A stretch of DNA of 64,000 nucleotides from Sulfuriroseicoccus oceanibius (GCF_010681825.2 NZ_CP066776.1:1984001-2048000), one strand, 5' to 3'. Positions 1 through 8,996 are shown, counted from the stretch's first letter. Made by a program: numbers and translations. The notes: a model not told the origin generated them from the letters alone.

Positions 1-2
1 GT

Positions 3-1127
3 GTTGCGGCTGAACCGCTGAAGGTCTTCGTATTAGTCGGTCAGTCGAACATGCAAGGGCATGCGATGGAGGAGACAGTTGAGCACATCGGAATGGACCC
101 GCAGACGGCACCGTGGCTTGAGCGACTGAGGGATAAGGATGGAAAGGCAAGGGTCTACTCCGATGTTCCGGTGTCCTATTTGTCGGATCGCGGGGTGAAG
201 CGGGGGGCACTGACGACTGGGTTTGGTGCGGATGATCGAAAGATCGGGCCTGAGCTGACCTTTGGCATTTGGATGCACCTGGAGTTAGGCGAGCCGGTTT
301 TGCTCATCAAGGCGGCATGGGGAGGTAAGAGCTTACACACCGATTTCCGGCCGCCGAGTGCGGGTGCTTATGAGTTTAGTGAGAGGCATCAGGAGTTGCT
401 CACCAAGCAGGGAAAAGACATCGAGAAAGTTGAGACCGAGCAGAGAGAGGCATCGGGGTATTATTATCGACTGACGGTTGATCACGTGAAATCCGTGTTG
501 GCTGATATTGGCAAGGTGTACCCGGAATACGCTTCGGAGCATGGGTACGAGCTGGCCGGTCTGGTGTGGTTTCAAGGATGGAACGATATGGTGGATGCGA
601 ACACGTACCCGGATCGGGAGGCGGCTGGAGGTTATGATGAATACACGCGTTTGTTGATGCACCTGATACAGGATTTGCGGCGTGATTTGTCGGCACCTGA
701 GCTGCCGGTGGTGATTGGTGTGATGGGCGTTGGTGGTCCAACTGCGAGTTACGGGCCTGACCAGCGGCGTTATGTGAGAATGCACCAGAACTTCCGCGAC
801 GCGATGGCAGCTACGGCTGCATTACCTGGGTTTGAGGGAAATGTGGTGGCGGTACGGTCTGAAGAGTATTGGGATCCCGAGTTGGGGGCGTTGGTAGCCC
901 GGGATGGGAAGCTGCGTTATGAGGTGAAGCAGAAGAAGCTCCACGGTAAGGAGGCGCAGGCGGCGCTCGATGTTCTGCGCGCGGATGAGTTTTCTCAAGC
1001 GGAGCTTGAGACGTTGAAGAAGGGGGTGTCGAACTACCCGTTCCACTATTTGGGATCGGCGAAGATCCTGGGTGGGATTGGGATTGCTTTTGCTGAGGCG
1101 ATGCTGGAGTTGATGAAGGTCAAATGA
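3..1127 (+). CDS. Sialate O-acetylesterase-like SGNH hydrolase (SASA domain), 5' truncated by window edge
   Basis: The reading frame is open from the first bases. It already reads VFVLVGQSNMQG before the first internal ATG (position 51), so the true start lies outside the window. GQSNMQG is the block I nucleophile-serine motif of the SASA/CE6-type carbohydrate esterases. Further on come the WFQGWNDM segment (block with conserved Gly/Asp) and NYPFHYLGSA near the C-terminus, which carries the probable catalytic His. The family removes acetyl groups from sialic acids or plant polysaccharides, usually outside the cytoplasm. The signal peptide would lie in the missing part. The substrate cannot be read from sequence. 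A sialidase begins near the other end of the window, but it is 61 kb away, so a joint role is only a guess. Confidence 0.85.
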   Translation, partial: VAAEPLKVFVLVGQSNMQGHAMEETVEHIGMDPQTAPWLERLRDKDGKARVYSDVPVSYLSDRGVKRGALTTGFGADDRKIGPELTFGIWMHLELGEPVLLIKAAWGGKSLHTDFRPPSAGAYEFSERHQELLTKQGKDIEKVETEQREASGYYYRLTVDHVKSVLADIGKVYPEYASEHGYELAGLVWFQGWNDMVDANTYPDREAAGGYDEYTRLLMHLIQDLRRDLSAPELPVVIGVMGVGGPTASYGPDQRRYVRMHQNFRDAMAATAALPGFEGNVVAVRSEEYWDPELGALVARDGKLRYEVKQKKLHGKEAQAALDVLRADEFSQAELETLKKGVSNYPFHYLGSAKILGGIGIAFAEAMLELMKVK

Positions 1128-1260
1128 TGAGAGGCATCCCACGACGCGGCATTTAGACAGGATTCACATGATGATCATGAGCCCATTGTCATGATTTGAG
1201 GCGGGCGTGAGTTGATTTGCAGTGAGGTTGATCACCAGGTGCGTAAATCTTTGGGGCTTT

Positions 1261-1595
1261 GCGTGAGTATTCCCAAGAGTGCGGCTGTGCCGGATGGGGT
1301 TGGTTTGCCGACCAGAGGGTCGGCGTTCCAGTTGGCGCCTCAGGCGGATAGGGCGGCGACTCCGTAGTTGAGCTTTGCGTCTTTGCTGCTCTGCGTGAGT
1401 ATCCTCTGAAGTGCGGCTGCGCCGGATGGGGGTGGTTTGCCGACCTGGAGATCGGCGTTCCAGTTGGCGCCTCAGGCGGATAGAGCGGCGACTCCGTAGT
1501 TGAGCTTTGCGTCTTTGCGTCTCTGCGTGAGTATCCCCTGAAGTGCGGCTGGGCCGGATGGGGTCGGTTGGCCGACCAGAGGGTCGGTGTTCCAG
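1261..1595. repeat. 132-bp tandem repeat, about 2.5 copies
   Basis: Copies begin with GCGTGAGTAT at 1261, 1393 and 1525, an exact 132-bp spacing. Each carries GTGCGGCTG, GCCGGATGGG, a gccgacc/ggtcggc hairpin and a GCGTTCCAG box. The junctions contain runs like CTTTGCGTCTTTGCGTCTC. The gap 1128-1623 holds nothing else that looks coding: reading frames through it are short and follow the repeat. Confidence 0.85.
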
Positions 1596-1623
1596 ATAAA
1601 GAGGCGCTCAGGATGAGGGGGCG

Positions 1624-2046
1624 TTAGCGGAAGAGCTGGAGCTGGTCGAGGAGGTAGCTGATGGCCCAGCCGGCGAATGCGAGCGAGCCGGCGACCATGA
1701 GCAAGGTGACGAGCGCCTGTTTGATGCGGTCGTTGCGGCGCTGGTTGCGTTCGGAGTACCTGAGGCCGCCCTCGACGTGGCGGCTTGGGAGCGGTTCGTC
1801 GTCCATTGGCAGCAGGTCGCGTTCGCGGATGCGGCGTTCGGCTTCGCGGGTGGGGGCACCGGCGATTTTTTGTTCCAGCTCCCTGACCTTCGAGCGGACT
1901 TTGTCGACTTCGTCGTCGATGTTGAACAAATCCGGGTGGTCTTTCACGGCCGATGCGCGCACGTCGTGGCGGATCCACGAGGTCTTCTGCTGGTTGCTCT
2001 TGGTTTTCAGGCGGGTGCTGAAGCGTGAGCGGCGGATGTTCTTCAT
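1624..2046 (-). CDS. Small tail-anchored membrane protein, function unknown
   Basis: 140 residues. There is a basic N-terminus (MKNIRRSRFSTRLKTK), then a charged, probably helical stretch (DDEVDKVRSKVRELEQKI) around residues 43-62, another charged region, and one hydrophobic segment at about 112-132 (ALVTLLMVAGSLAFAGWAI) next to the C-terminus. It has no signal peptide, so the topology is probably a cytoplasmic domain anchored by its tail. It lies 66 bp downstream of another tail-anchored coiled-coil gene on the same strand and is probably co-transcribed with it. The frame is long and GC-skewed like a real gene. I do not recognise the family. Confidence 0.6.
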   Translation of the reverse strand: MKNIRRSRFSTRLKTKSNQQKTSWIRHDVRASAVKDHPDLFNIDDEVDKVRSKVRELEQKIAGAPTREAERRIRERDLLPMDDEPLPSRHVEGGLRYSERNQRRNDRIKQALVTLLMVAGSLAFAGWAISYLLDQLQLFR

Positions 2047-2112
2047 GGCGTCGATTGGTGGGAGAGGGCGTGAGGCGAATCCATCTGGTTGTGATGGATC
2101 GTTTCACTGTTA

Positions 2113-2820
2113 TTAGGCTCCGGGGAGCAGTGTGGTGATGACGACGTAAACGAGAGCGGCGACGATGAGTGGCAGGGTGAAGGCAAAGCCGGCCTTCAAC
2201 CACGCTTCAAAGCTGCCGTTGGCCAGTGGTGAGCTTGAGGCGGTGCCGGTGGCGGACTTGTCCTCGGGTTTACCGAGGGCGAGGCGTGCGATAACTTCGT
2301 CGTGGTCCTGCTCGGCGTCTTCCAGAGCGGACGTGGCTTTGAGCAGTTCGTCGCGCAGCTGGCTACGCGACCACTTCTCAGGGGTCAGGCCTTCGATCAG
2401 ATCGAGGTGACGGTTGAAGCTTTTTTTGGCGTGCTCGAGTTGTTCCAAGCGCTTGCGGGCCTGGTAGGTCTCACGGTCTAGCCGTGTCATGCAACGGTTG
2501 ATTTTCTCGGTGATTTCGACGCGGCCCTTGGTGAACTTTTCCTGGCGGACACGCAGCTCTTCGAGTTCCGACTGATGGCGTTCGAGTTCCTTTTGTTTGT
2601 GGCGCAGTTCGAGCAGCTGCTCCTGGGCTTCGTGGAGCTGTTCGCCGAAGTTCTCATCGACCGCGGCTTTCTGGCTCGATTTGACGGTGCCCTTGGAGGT
2701 TTCCTCGGTGAACACAGGGTCCTTTGGTAGCGACGATGTGTTTTTCTCCGAGCGGGACGATCCGAGTGGTAAATGACCGTCGGTGGTGGACGATGGGGCG
2801 GTGGGGTTTGGAGTACTCAT
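2113..2820 (-). CDS. Coiled-coil protein with C-terminal membrane anchor, function unknown
   Basis: 235 residues. The first 55 are Ser/Thr/Pro-rich and probably disordered. Residues about 55-170 are a long charged coiled coil (EAQEQLLELRHKQKELERHQ), and the last 25 form one hydrophobic segment (AGFAFTLPLIVAALVYVVI). The arrangement suggests a cytoplasmic rod anchored to the inner membrane. It is transcribed away from parB, with a 272-bp AT-rich shared upstream region, and towards a second, smaller tail-anchored protein. A link to chromosome partition or the cell envelope is possible only from location. No enzymatic motif is seen. Confidence 0.6.
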   Translation of the reverse strand: MSTPNPTAPSSTTDGHLPLGSSRSEKNTSSLPKDPVFTEETSKGTVKSSQKAAVDENFGEQLHEAQEQLLELRHKQKELERHQSELEELRVRQEKFTKGRVEITEKINRCMTRLDRETYQARKRLEQLEHAKKSFNRHLDLIEGLTPEKWSRSQLRDELLKATSALEDAEQDHDEVIARLALGKPEDKSATGTASSSPLANGSFEAWLKAGFAFTLPLIVAALVYVVITTLLPGA

Positions 2821-3069
2821 GGCGCGATTTTGGTAAGGATGCGTGTTGGCGCTTGCGGTTAGAGGGCTCCGGTTTCCGGGTGCCTCACAAGTGTATTTGA
2901 GTCAATGGGATAGGGCGTTTGAGAGAATGCTTAGATAATTGAATAATATGGATAACTTAATTAAGTCCAGTGTTTTCTGATGGGGCTTGGTAGGGTGATT
3001 TTTGTGGTGCGTGAGGTGGTGGATTTCGGGCGATGCAAATCGATGCAATGAGCGTTGCAATTCGAGGAG

Positions 3070-3087
3070 GCGGAGAGTAGACTCCGC
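3070..3087 (+). promoter_or_regulatory. Hairpin just before parB start
   Basis: GCGGAG and CTCCGC (6-bp stem, 6-nt loop) end 5 nt before the parB ATG. The only purine-rich Shine-Dalgarno-like stretch (GAGGAGGCGGAG) is partly inside the stem and too far from the ATG for normal pairing. It could limit translation; this is inference only. Confidence 0.35.
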
Positions 3088-3092
3088 GACCT

Positions 3093-4028
3093 ATGGCAAA
3101 GCAGGCTCTCGGAAAAGGACTTGGTGCATTGATCAAAAAACCGTCGAAACCAGGCACGGCGAACAATGTGTCGGCGAATGGTGTTGTATCCGCGCAGGAA
3201 GAGGTGCAACCCGGTGAGCGTGTGGAGAAAGTGGCGATCGGGCGTGTGGTTCCGTCGCCATTTCAGCCGCGTAAGGTTTTCCGCGACGACCAGCTTGAGG
3301 AGTTGAAGGAGTCGATCAGCCAGCATGGAGTGATCCAGCCGCTGATTGTGCGTGAGGTGGACGGCAAACTTGAGTTGATCGCGGGTGAGCGTCGCTGGCG
3401 TGCCAGCCAGGCGCTTGGGTTGAGTGAGGTGCCGGTGGTGCGTCGTGAGGCCAGTGACCGCGACGTGTTGGAGATGGCGCTGATTGAGAACCTGCAGCGT
3501 GAGGATCTTGATGCGATCGAGGAAGCGCGAGCGTTCCAACGTTTGGCTGAGGAGTTCTCGCTGCGTCAGGAAGACATTGCCAAGCGTGTGGGCAAGAACC
3601 GTGCGACGGTGGCCAACGCGATCCGTTTGCTGGATTTGGCGCCTGAACTGCAGACCCAGGTATCGCAGCGCATGCTGAACACAGGGCATGCCAAGGTATT
3701 GCTCGGGGTGAAAGATTTGGAAGCCCAGGTGCTGCTCGGGCATGAGGTAATCCGGCGCAAGTTGTCGGTCCGAGCGACCGAGCGTCTGGTGGCTGAGTTC
3801 CAGCGCAGCAAGTCGGGTGACGATGCCAAGCCGAAGGCCGGGCGCTCCTGTGAGGACCAGCTGCCGCCGCAGTACCGTCAGATTGCCAACAATTTGCGTG
3901 AGCGCTTTGCAACGCACGTGTCACTCAACCATTCGGCCAAGAAAGGTAAGATTGAGATCGAGTATTACGGCGAGGACGATTTGTCCCGCATCCTCGATTT
4001 GCTCGGGATGGGTAACGAGGAATTGTAA
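3093..4028 (+). CDS. parB: Chromosome partition protein ParB (Spo0J family)
   Basis: 311 residues, normal ParB length. The MAKQALGKGLGALI N-terminus is the typical ParA-interacting start. PFQPRK sits at 56-61 and the CTP-binding/arginine box GERRWRAS at 98-105. LIENLQREDL (130-139) leads into the helix-turn-helix (about 155-180, QEDIAKRVGKNRATVANAI), then TGHAKVLLGV, and a C-terminal dimerisation segment from about 255. ParB loads at parS sites as a CTP-dependent clamp and acts with ParA in segregating replicated origins. No parA is adjacent: upstream is a divergent coiled-coil gene and downstream a AAA+ ATPase. No canonical parS 16-mer was seen in the window. Confidence 0.96.
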   Translation: MAKQALGKGLGALIKKPSKPGTANNVSANGVVSAQEEVQPGERVEKVAIGRVVPSPFQPRKVFRDDQLEELKESISQHGVIQPLIVREVDGKLELIAGERRWRASQALGLSEVPVVRREASDRDVLEMALIENLQREDLDAIEEARAFQRLAEEFSLRQEDIAKRVGKNRATVANAIRLLDLAPELQTQVSQRMLNTGHAKVLLGVKDLEAQVLLGHEVIRRKLSVRATERLVAEFQRSKSGDDAKPKAGRSCEDQLPPQYRQIANNLRERFATHVSLNHSAKKGKIEIEYYGEDDLSRILDLLGMGNEEL

Positions 4029-4154
4029 CTCCCTGAGCGGGAGTGGTGAACGGTGAGAGGCTTTGTCGAAAGGACGCGATGTGTCCGGGCGAGCCGGATT
4101 GGTGGGTGTATTTTTTTCTTAAGAATGAGTGGAGCAGGTGATAGAAGCGAGGGC

Positions 4155-5555
4155 ATGTCTGAATTGGACGCTCTTCGTCAACAGGTGGCGGCTGCCCCCC
4201 GGGATGCCGGGTTGTGGTTTGCCTTGGGTCGGCAGTGTTTGGAGGACTGGGCGCTGGACGAGGCCCAGGCTGCATTTGAGTCTGTGCTGGAATTGGAGCC
4301 CAAGCATGTGGGGGCGCAACTCGAGCTGGCGCGCACGTTGAGTTTCAGCGGAATGAGTTCTGCGGCGATGGTACGAGTGGAGGCGGTTTTGCAACACGAT
4401 CCATTTTGCGTGGAGGCGATGTTGTTGATGGCACGGATTTTCTGGCAGGACGGTGACGGGGAGTCGGCGCGGCTGTGGTTGCGCAGGGCGTCGACGGTTG
4501 ATGCGTCGGTGCGTGACCGTGCACTGGAGCGCGAGTTGTCCGAGACGATGATTGCGTCGGACGACGAGATGGACGGGCAGTCACCCGCGCCACGGCCTGC
4601 GGGCAATGGCAAGCGTGGACGCAAGTCCAACGAGGGTGCGGTGGACGACGACGATGACGATCCGTTCGGTGATTTTGACGCGCCGACGTGGGAGGAGTCG
4701 TTCCAGATGAATGATTTCGAACGGCCTGCGTTGCGTTTTGAGAACGTGTTGGGTCATCCGGAGGTGAAGCGCGAGCTTGGGATGAAGCTGGTTTATCCGG
4801 CGCGTAACCCTGAGTTGTTCCGCCGCTACGGCAAGGCGGTGGGCGGCAGTGTGATTCTCTACGGGCCTCCAGGCTGTGGCAAAACCCAGCTCGCCAAGGC
4901 AACCGCCGGTGAGATTGGTGCGCGGTTCTTTACCATCAGTCCGCACCAGTTGCTGGATATGTACGTCGGTGGCTCTGAGCGCAATATGCACCATCTCTTT
5001 GATTTGGCGCGCAAGGATGCTCCGTCGGTGATCTTCCTCGAGGATATCGATTTGCTGGTGGCCGATCGCTTCCGCCAGCGCGGCAGTGGTGCGGGCAACC
5101 AGCGCGGATTGCTGCAGCAGTTGTTGCGCGAGCTGGACAACAGCGACGGCAAGAACAACGGGGTGCTGATCATTGGCTCGTCGAATGCGCCGTGGAACCT
5201 GGACCTCTCGGTGAGCCGTCCCGGGCGCTTTGACCGTGCGCTTTACGTGGGGGCTCCGGATTCAGCGCAGCGTGAGGTGTTTATCCGCCGAATGGTGGAG
5301 AACAAACCGTGCGAGGCGTTGGACACCGCATTGATCGCGAAGAAGACGCGCGATTTCACTACCTCCGACCTGGACGCGCTGATCGATGCGGCGCTCGACA
5401 ACGTGCTCGCTTACGCGATGGAAACCGGCGACGAGCGGCCGATGAACACAGCGGACTTCCTCGACGCGCTGGAGCGGGTCAAGGGATCGGTGCCGCTTTG
5501 GTTCAGTCGGATGAAGCAGGACGGCGGAACCATGCCATCCGGCTGGGAGGTTTGA
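4155..5555 (+). CDS. TPR-containing AAA+ ATPase (CDC48/spastin-like single AAA module)
   Basis: 466 residues from the chosen ATG. An upstream in-frame ATG at 4125 and a longer open frame exist, but the TPR region begins cleanly here and GAAGCGAGGG precedes it. Residues about 10-125 are helical TPR-like repeats (AGLWFALGRQCLEDWALDEA). An acidic linker with a run of Asp spans about 155-180. The AAA+ module has Walker A GPPGCGKT at 237-244, Walker B IFLEDID at about 293-299, sensor-1 SSNAP and arginine fingers in SRPGRFDR (354-361), then a helical lid. It is probably an ATP-driven remodelling or unfolding factor recruited through its TPRs. It follows parB by 126 bp. The substrate is unknown. Confidence 0.85.
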   Translation: MSELDALRQQVAAAPRDAGLWFALGRQCLEDWALDEAQAAFESVLELEPKHVGAQLELARTLSFSGMSSAAMVRVEAVLQHDPFCVEAMLLMARIFWQDGDGESARLWLRRASTVDASVRDRALERELSETMIASDDEMDGQSPAPRPAGNGKRGRKSNEGAVDDDDDDPFGDFDAPTWEESFQMNDFERPALRFENVLGHPEVKRELGMKLVYPARNPELFRRYGKAVGGSVILYGPPGCGKTQLAKATAGEIGARFFTISPHQLLDMYVGGSERNMHHLFDLARKDAPSVIFLEDIDLLVADRFRQRGSGAGNQRGLLQQLLRELDNSDGKNNGVLIIGSSNAPWNLDLSVSRPGRFDRALYVGAPDSAQREVFIRRMVENKPCEALDTALIAKKTRDFTTSDLDALIDAALDNVLAYAMETGDERPMNTADFLDALERVKGSVPLWFSRMKQDGGTMPSGWEV

Positions 5556-5563
5556 CTTAGAGT

Positions 5564-5905
5564 TTGCTAGTGTGCTGGTTTGCAGTTTTCAGAGGGGAAC
5601 TGCGGAGGGGCTTTGATCGGCCTGCGGGTGTGCCTTTTGGTATGGCGGATCCGCAGGCTTGGCCGTTTGTGGTGGGCGGGGGATCTCCCAGGGTGTGGTC
5701 GCCTAAGGCTCCCGTCACCCTGGGCTGGTTTGCATTTCCCCTGCGGGGAATGAACGGTGGCTCGGGTGTGCAATTGGGGAAGTGCTAGCTGCGCTCGGAT
5801 TGGAGGATGTCGACAAGAATGTCGACCCACCAGTGATGGGTGGCTGCGGCGAGGGTTCCGATTGGGAGGCGATCTGTAATGATCCGCGAGCATCTGTGAC
5901 TTAAA
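5564..5905. repeat. Dispersed ~300-bp intergenic repeat, copy A
   Basis: This segment matches 6972-7245 over most of its length (GGTGTGGTCGCCT, GCTCCCGTCACCCTGGGCTG, TTTCCCCTGCGGGGAATG, GTGTGCAATTGGGGAAGTGC, then a GTCGAC hairpin) and partly matches 11883-12240. It ends with the short motif ATCCGCGAGCATCTGTG. The rest of the gap up to 6094 holds a GTGACGGTGTCCTCACCGTC-type inverted repeat near 5929-5955 and another GTCG..CGAC hairpin near 6012. I see no coding region in it. Confidence 0.8.
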
Positions 5906-6103
5906 TGCGGACGGGCGTCGAGGAATGGAGTGACGGTGTCCTCACCGTCCGGGGAAGCGGAGTTGAGTGTGTGGGGAGAGAATGGTCGCTGCGCTCCTGT
6001 GGCAGAATGAGTCGCCGGGGACGTCGAGTCTCCAGAGTCTATCCGTTATGGCGGTAGTAGATTTGTGTCGCTTCTCGCGCTGGTGGGGTGGTAATTGGTG
6101 GGT

Positions 6104-6964
6104 ATGCGTTGGTTTTTGATGACGGCTTTGAGCTCATGGATTGCGTTGGGGGCTGCGCTGGGGTGTGTTGACCGGCATTTACCGGAGGGGATGAAGTCGG
6201 TGGAGGATGCACTTGGTCAGGCCAAGTGGGTGGTGGTAGGGCAGCCGAAGGTAGCGACAGTGCACTATTTTTTGAATGGAGAACGGGTCACCGCAGAGAG
6301 TGCATTGGCGCATCTGCGGGCTGGTGATGTGAACGTGGAGGCGGCGTATCGCGTGGTTCTGAAAGTGGGAATGGTGGTGCGAGGGGAGCTTGAGGAAGAC
6401 GAGCTCACGGTGGGCTGGCGTGAACGGTTCAATGGCCATTTCCGAATCCCACGCCATGCGATGAGGCAGCCGGGTGTTTGGTATTTGATGGGGGACGCGT
6501 TGGAGCAGAACGGCTCGCAGCCAGTTTTCTGGACAGGGGGATTACCTCCTGGTGCTGGTAAGGGGGAGGCGAAATTGGTGGAACAAGAGCTTGTGGCGGA
6601 GATGGCGGCTCTACCGGTTGATCGCTATTTCGATCTAGGGGAGGATTTGTTGGCGCCGGTGTTGTGGCATGACGAGCCATCGGGGATCGACCGGTGCCAC
6701 GTGCATGACGAAGCGTTGAGCAAGGTTGAGGTTCCGGTGCGATATGGGGATGGGGTGGGTCGGATAATCTCGGCTCCGGACGATGTGGCGGAGCGTCAGT
6801 TTCCTTTTGCGCGTCGGTGGGTACGGGCGGTGGGTAAGCCTGGGTTGGTTCCGATTGAGAAGGCTTTGGTGTGGCGTTGCGGGGCTTGTGGTGATGCCGA
6901 GCGCCGTTGGAGGGCCGAGCACGGGGTTTCCAATGGTGCCTTGTTAAGGTTGCCGCAGCCGTGA
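6104..6964 (+). CDS. Secreted protein of unknown function with C-terminal CxxC
   Basis: 287 residues from the ATG that gives a clean signal sequence (MRWFLMTALSSWIALGAALG followed by Cys). The leader could be a signal peptidase I or an atypical lipoprotein signal. The mature part starts with a Cys and contains KWVVVGQ and YRVVLKVGMVVRGEL, a beta-rich pattern, then a second half of unclear fold and a terminal WRCGACGD motif. The start pattern loosely resembles netrin/TIMP-like modules, but the match is weak and should not be relied on. The gene stands alone between two copies of a dispersed repeat. Confidence 0.6.
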   Translation: MRWFLMTALSSWIALGAALGCVDRHLPEGMKSVEDALGQAKWVVVGQPKVATVHYFLNGERVTAESALAHLRAGDVNVEAAYRVVLKVGMVVRGELEEDELTVGWRERFNGHFRIPRHAMRQPGVWYLMGDALEQNGSQPVFWTGGLPPGAGKGEAKLVEQELVAEMAALPVDRYFDLGEDLLAPVLWHDEPSGIDRCHVHDEALSKVEVPVRYGDGVGRIISAPDDVAERQFPFARRWVRAVGKPGLVPIEKALVWRCGACGDAERRWRAEHGVSNGALLRLPQP

Positions 6965-6971
6965 GGAGTTT

Positions 6972-7245
6972 TCTGGTGTGTTGGTTTTCAGTTTTCAGAG
7001 GAGATCTGCAGCGGGGATTGATCGGCCTGCGGGTGTGCTTGATGCGGGTGACGGCGTCGCTGGCTTGGCCGGTTGGATGGTGGGCGGGTGATCCCAGGGT
7101 GTGGTCGCCTGAGGCTCCCGTCACCCTGGGCTGGTTTGCATTTCCCCTGCGGGGAATGTATGGCGGCGCGGGTGTGCAATTGGGGAAGTGCTCGCTGCGC
7201 TCGGATTGGAGGATGTCGACAGGAATGTCGACCCACCAGCGATGG
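6972..7245. repeat. Dispersed ~300-bp intergenic repeat, copy B
   Basis: Near-identical in long blocks to 5564-5840, in the same orientation relative to the + strand. It ends in the GTCGACAGGAATGTCGAC hairpin followed by CCACCAGCGATGG. Each copy directly follows a + strand gene (the AAA+ ATPase and this secreted protein), with only a few bases between stop codon and repeat. Confidence 0.8.
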
Positions 7246-7660
7246 GGGGCGTCGAGCCTCCGGTGGTTGGCGCTTACGGTTTGTTCCTGCGCTTGCTGCA
7301 TCTGTGATTATCCGCGATCATCTGTGGCCTGGATGCGGCCGAGCGTGATTGAGTGGAGTGACGATGTCTTAACTGTCTGGGGCGGCGGCGTTGGGTGTGA
7401 GATTGTAGAAGTGGTCGCTGCGCTCCTGTGAGAGAATGAGTCGACGGGGACGTCGAGCCTCCGATGTCTGGTTTTGCTGGAGCGGTCGAAGGCTGGATGG
7501 AGTGACGGTGTCTTCACCGTCCGAGCGGGGGAGAGGATGCTCGCTGCGCTCGGGTTGGAGGACGTCGACAGGAATGTCGACCCACCAGCGATGGGGGGCG
7601 ACGCTCCGGAGATTGCTACTTACGGTTCGTTCCTGCGCTTGCGGCATCTGAGGCAACTGA
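7246..7660. repeat. Cluster of short hairpin repeats
   Basis: It holds ATCTGTGATTATCCGCGATC-type motifs near 7300, GTGACGATGTC/GACGGTGTCTTCACCGTC elements near 7360 and 7503, a GTCGACGGGGACGTCGAG hairpin near 7440, and another GTCGACAGGAATGTCGAC plus CCACCAGCGATGG near 7566. No gene is supported here: the short open frames simply follow the repeats. Confidence 0.7.
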
Positions 7661-7697
7661 AAACGCCCTCGATCCACGGCTGGGATCGAGGGCGTTT
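7661..7697 (-). terminator. Strong hairpin terminator
   Basis: A perfect 15-bp stem (AAACGCCCTCGATCC / GGATCGAGGGCGTTT) with a 7-nt loop, flanked by A and T runs. It lies 43 bp past the stop of the reverse-strand squalene-cyclase-fold gene, so it probably ends that operon. Confidence 0.85.
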
Positions 7698-7739
7698 CGG
7701 GTGGGTGAGGTAGATCCTCTATGGCCGAGCAGAAGCTCG

Positions 7740-8924
7740 TTAGAGGCTGTGGTAGATGTGCTCGAGAGTAAGCATCATGTACGCGGTCGAGAGGGTTGGG
7801 TTGTCTTCCATCCAGCGGTTCGAGGCATCGTTAGTCCACGATCCATTTGGCTTCTGGAGGCTGAGCACTTTGAGAGCCAGGTCTTTTTTCCAGTCGATCT
7901 TGGTTCCATCTGCGGTTTGGATGGTGTCGATCCCGGCCTTGGTCAGGCCCTTGGACATGGTGTGGAAATAGTAAAACAAGCCTTGGGCGCCCATGTTCGG
8001 GTTCTCCTCAATGGTGTAGTTCTTGGTGACCCAATCGGTGACCGCTTTGACGCGTGGATCGTCTTTGTCGACTTCGGCGTAGATGAAGCTGAGCAATCCG
8101 GCGTAGCTCATTGAGCCGTACGAGCGCAGAGCGGTGCGTCCGTTAGGAAGTTCTTGTTCACCGGCTTTTGAGTCGCCTGGGAAGTAGACGAACCCGCCGC
8201 GGTTGTCTGGATCGCTGCTGGCGAACTCCTGGTCGTTGGTTTCCTCGAGGTTTTGGGTGCGGCTGACGAACTGAATCGCGGCGTCCCAGTTGAGTTCCTT
8301 GGCGGCGTCATCGCCTTCGTCTTGGAAGCGTTGGCGGGTGTGGCTGAGGGCTTCCAGAGCGAAGTGTGTGTTGGAGAGGTCGGAGTGAGGGTAGGTGCCA
8401 CCGTAGCCGATGCCGCCGTCGTATGGGCTGTCGGTTTCGCCGATGGTGTCGAAGTCCGACTGCTGGGCGACGATGTAGCGGGTGGCCTTGAGGGTTTGCT
8501 CCTTGTACTTGTCGGTTGGTTCGGCGAGCAGAGCCATCACCGACAGGGCGGTGTTGTAGACGTTCATGCCCTTGACGTAGATTCCGCCGTCTTCTTGTTG
8601 GTTGGCGAGGATGAAGTCGTAGGCCTTGCGGGCGAACTCAGGCGTGGTTTGTGGGTTTTCCCGCGCCGGGTTGTTCATCACGGCGGACAGAGCGATTGCT
8701 GTGAGAGCTGGGAGTTGTTGGATGCTCCATGACCCGTCCTCGGCTTGGGTGGACTCGAGGTAGGATGAGCCACGGTTCAGCGCTTGTTCGATTTCGAGCT
8801 TCAGCGAGAGGCGCTTGTCCATCTTGGCGGCCTGTGGTGCGGTGGCGTTGTCCGCAGCCGTGGCGGTGATTGGCAGGGCGACCAATGAGGCGGCGAGAGC
8901 TGCGCAGGTGATAGCGGTTTTCAT
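7740..8924 (-). CDS. Secreted prenyltransferase/squalene-oxidase-repeat protein
   Basis: 394 residues. Signal peptide MKTAITCAALAASLVALPIT, cleaved near TATA/ADN. The body has repeated terpenoid-cyclase/QW-like motifs spaced along an alpha-toroid: TQAEDGSWSI (about 60), NQQEDGGIY (about 112), YDGGIGYGG, and LQKPNGSWTND near the end. Families with this fold outside the cytoplasm are not necessarily cyclases. The catalytic DxDD motif of squalene cyclases is not visible, so a binding or structural role is as likely as an enzyme. It is 72 bp downstream of a YdjY-domain gene on the same strand, probably one transcription unit ending at the hairpin below 7700. Confidence 0.82.
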   Translation of the reverse strand: MKTAITCAALAASLVALPITATAADNATAPQAAKMDKRLSLKLEIEQALNRGSSYLESTQAEDGSWSIQQLPALTAIALSAVMNNPARENPQTTPEFARKAYDFILANQQEDGGIYVKGMNVYNTALSVMALLAEPTDKYKEQTLKATRYIVAQQSDFDTIGETDSPYDGGIGYGGTYPHSDLSNTHFALEALSHTRQRFQDEGDDAAKELNWDAAIQFVSRTQNLEETNDQEFASSDPDNRGGFVYFPGDSKAGEQELPNGRTALRSYGSMSYAGLLSFIYAEVDKDDPRVKAVTDWVTKNYTIEENPNMGAQGLFYYFHTMSKGLTKAGIDTIQTADGTKIDWKKDLALKVLSLQKPNGSWTNDASNRWMEDNPTLSTAYMMLTLEHIYHSL

Positions 8925-8996
8925 AATGATTCAGGCGTATGGGAAGATGGTTTGGGAGATTGCCGGCGAGGACAGTGAAAAATTTGCCACACGAGG

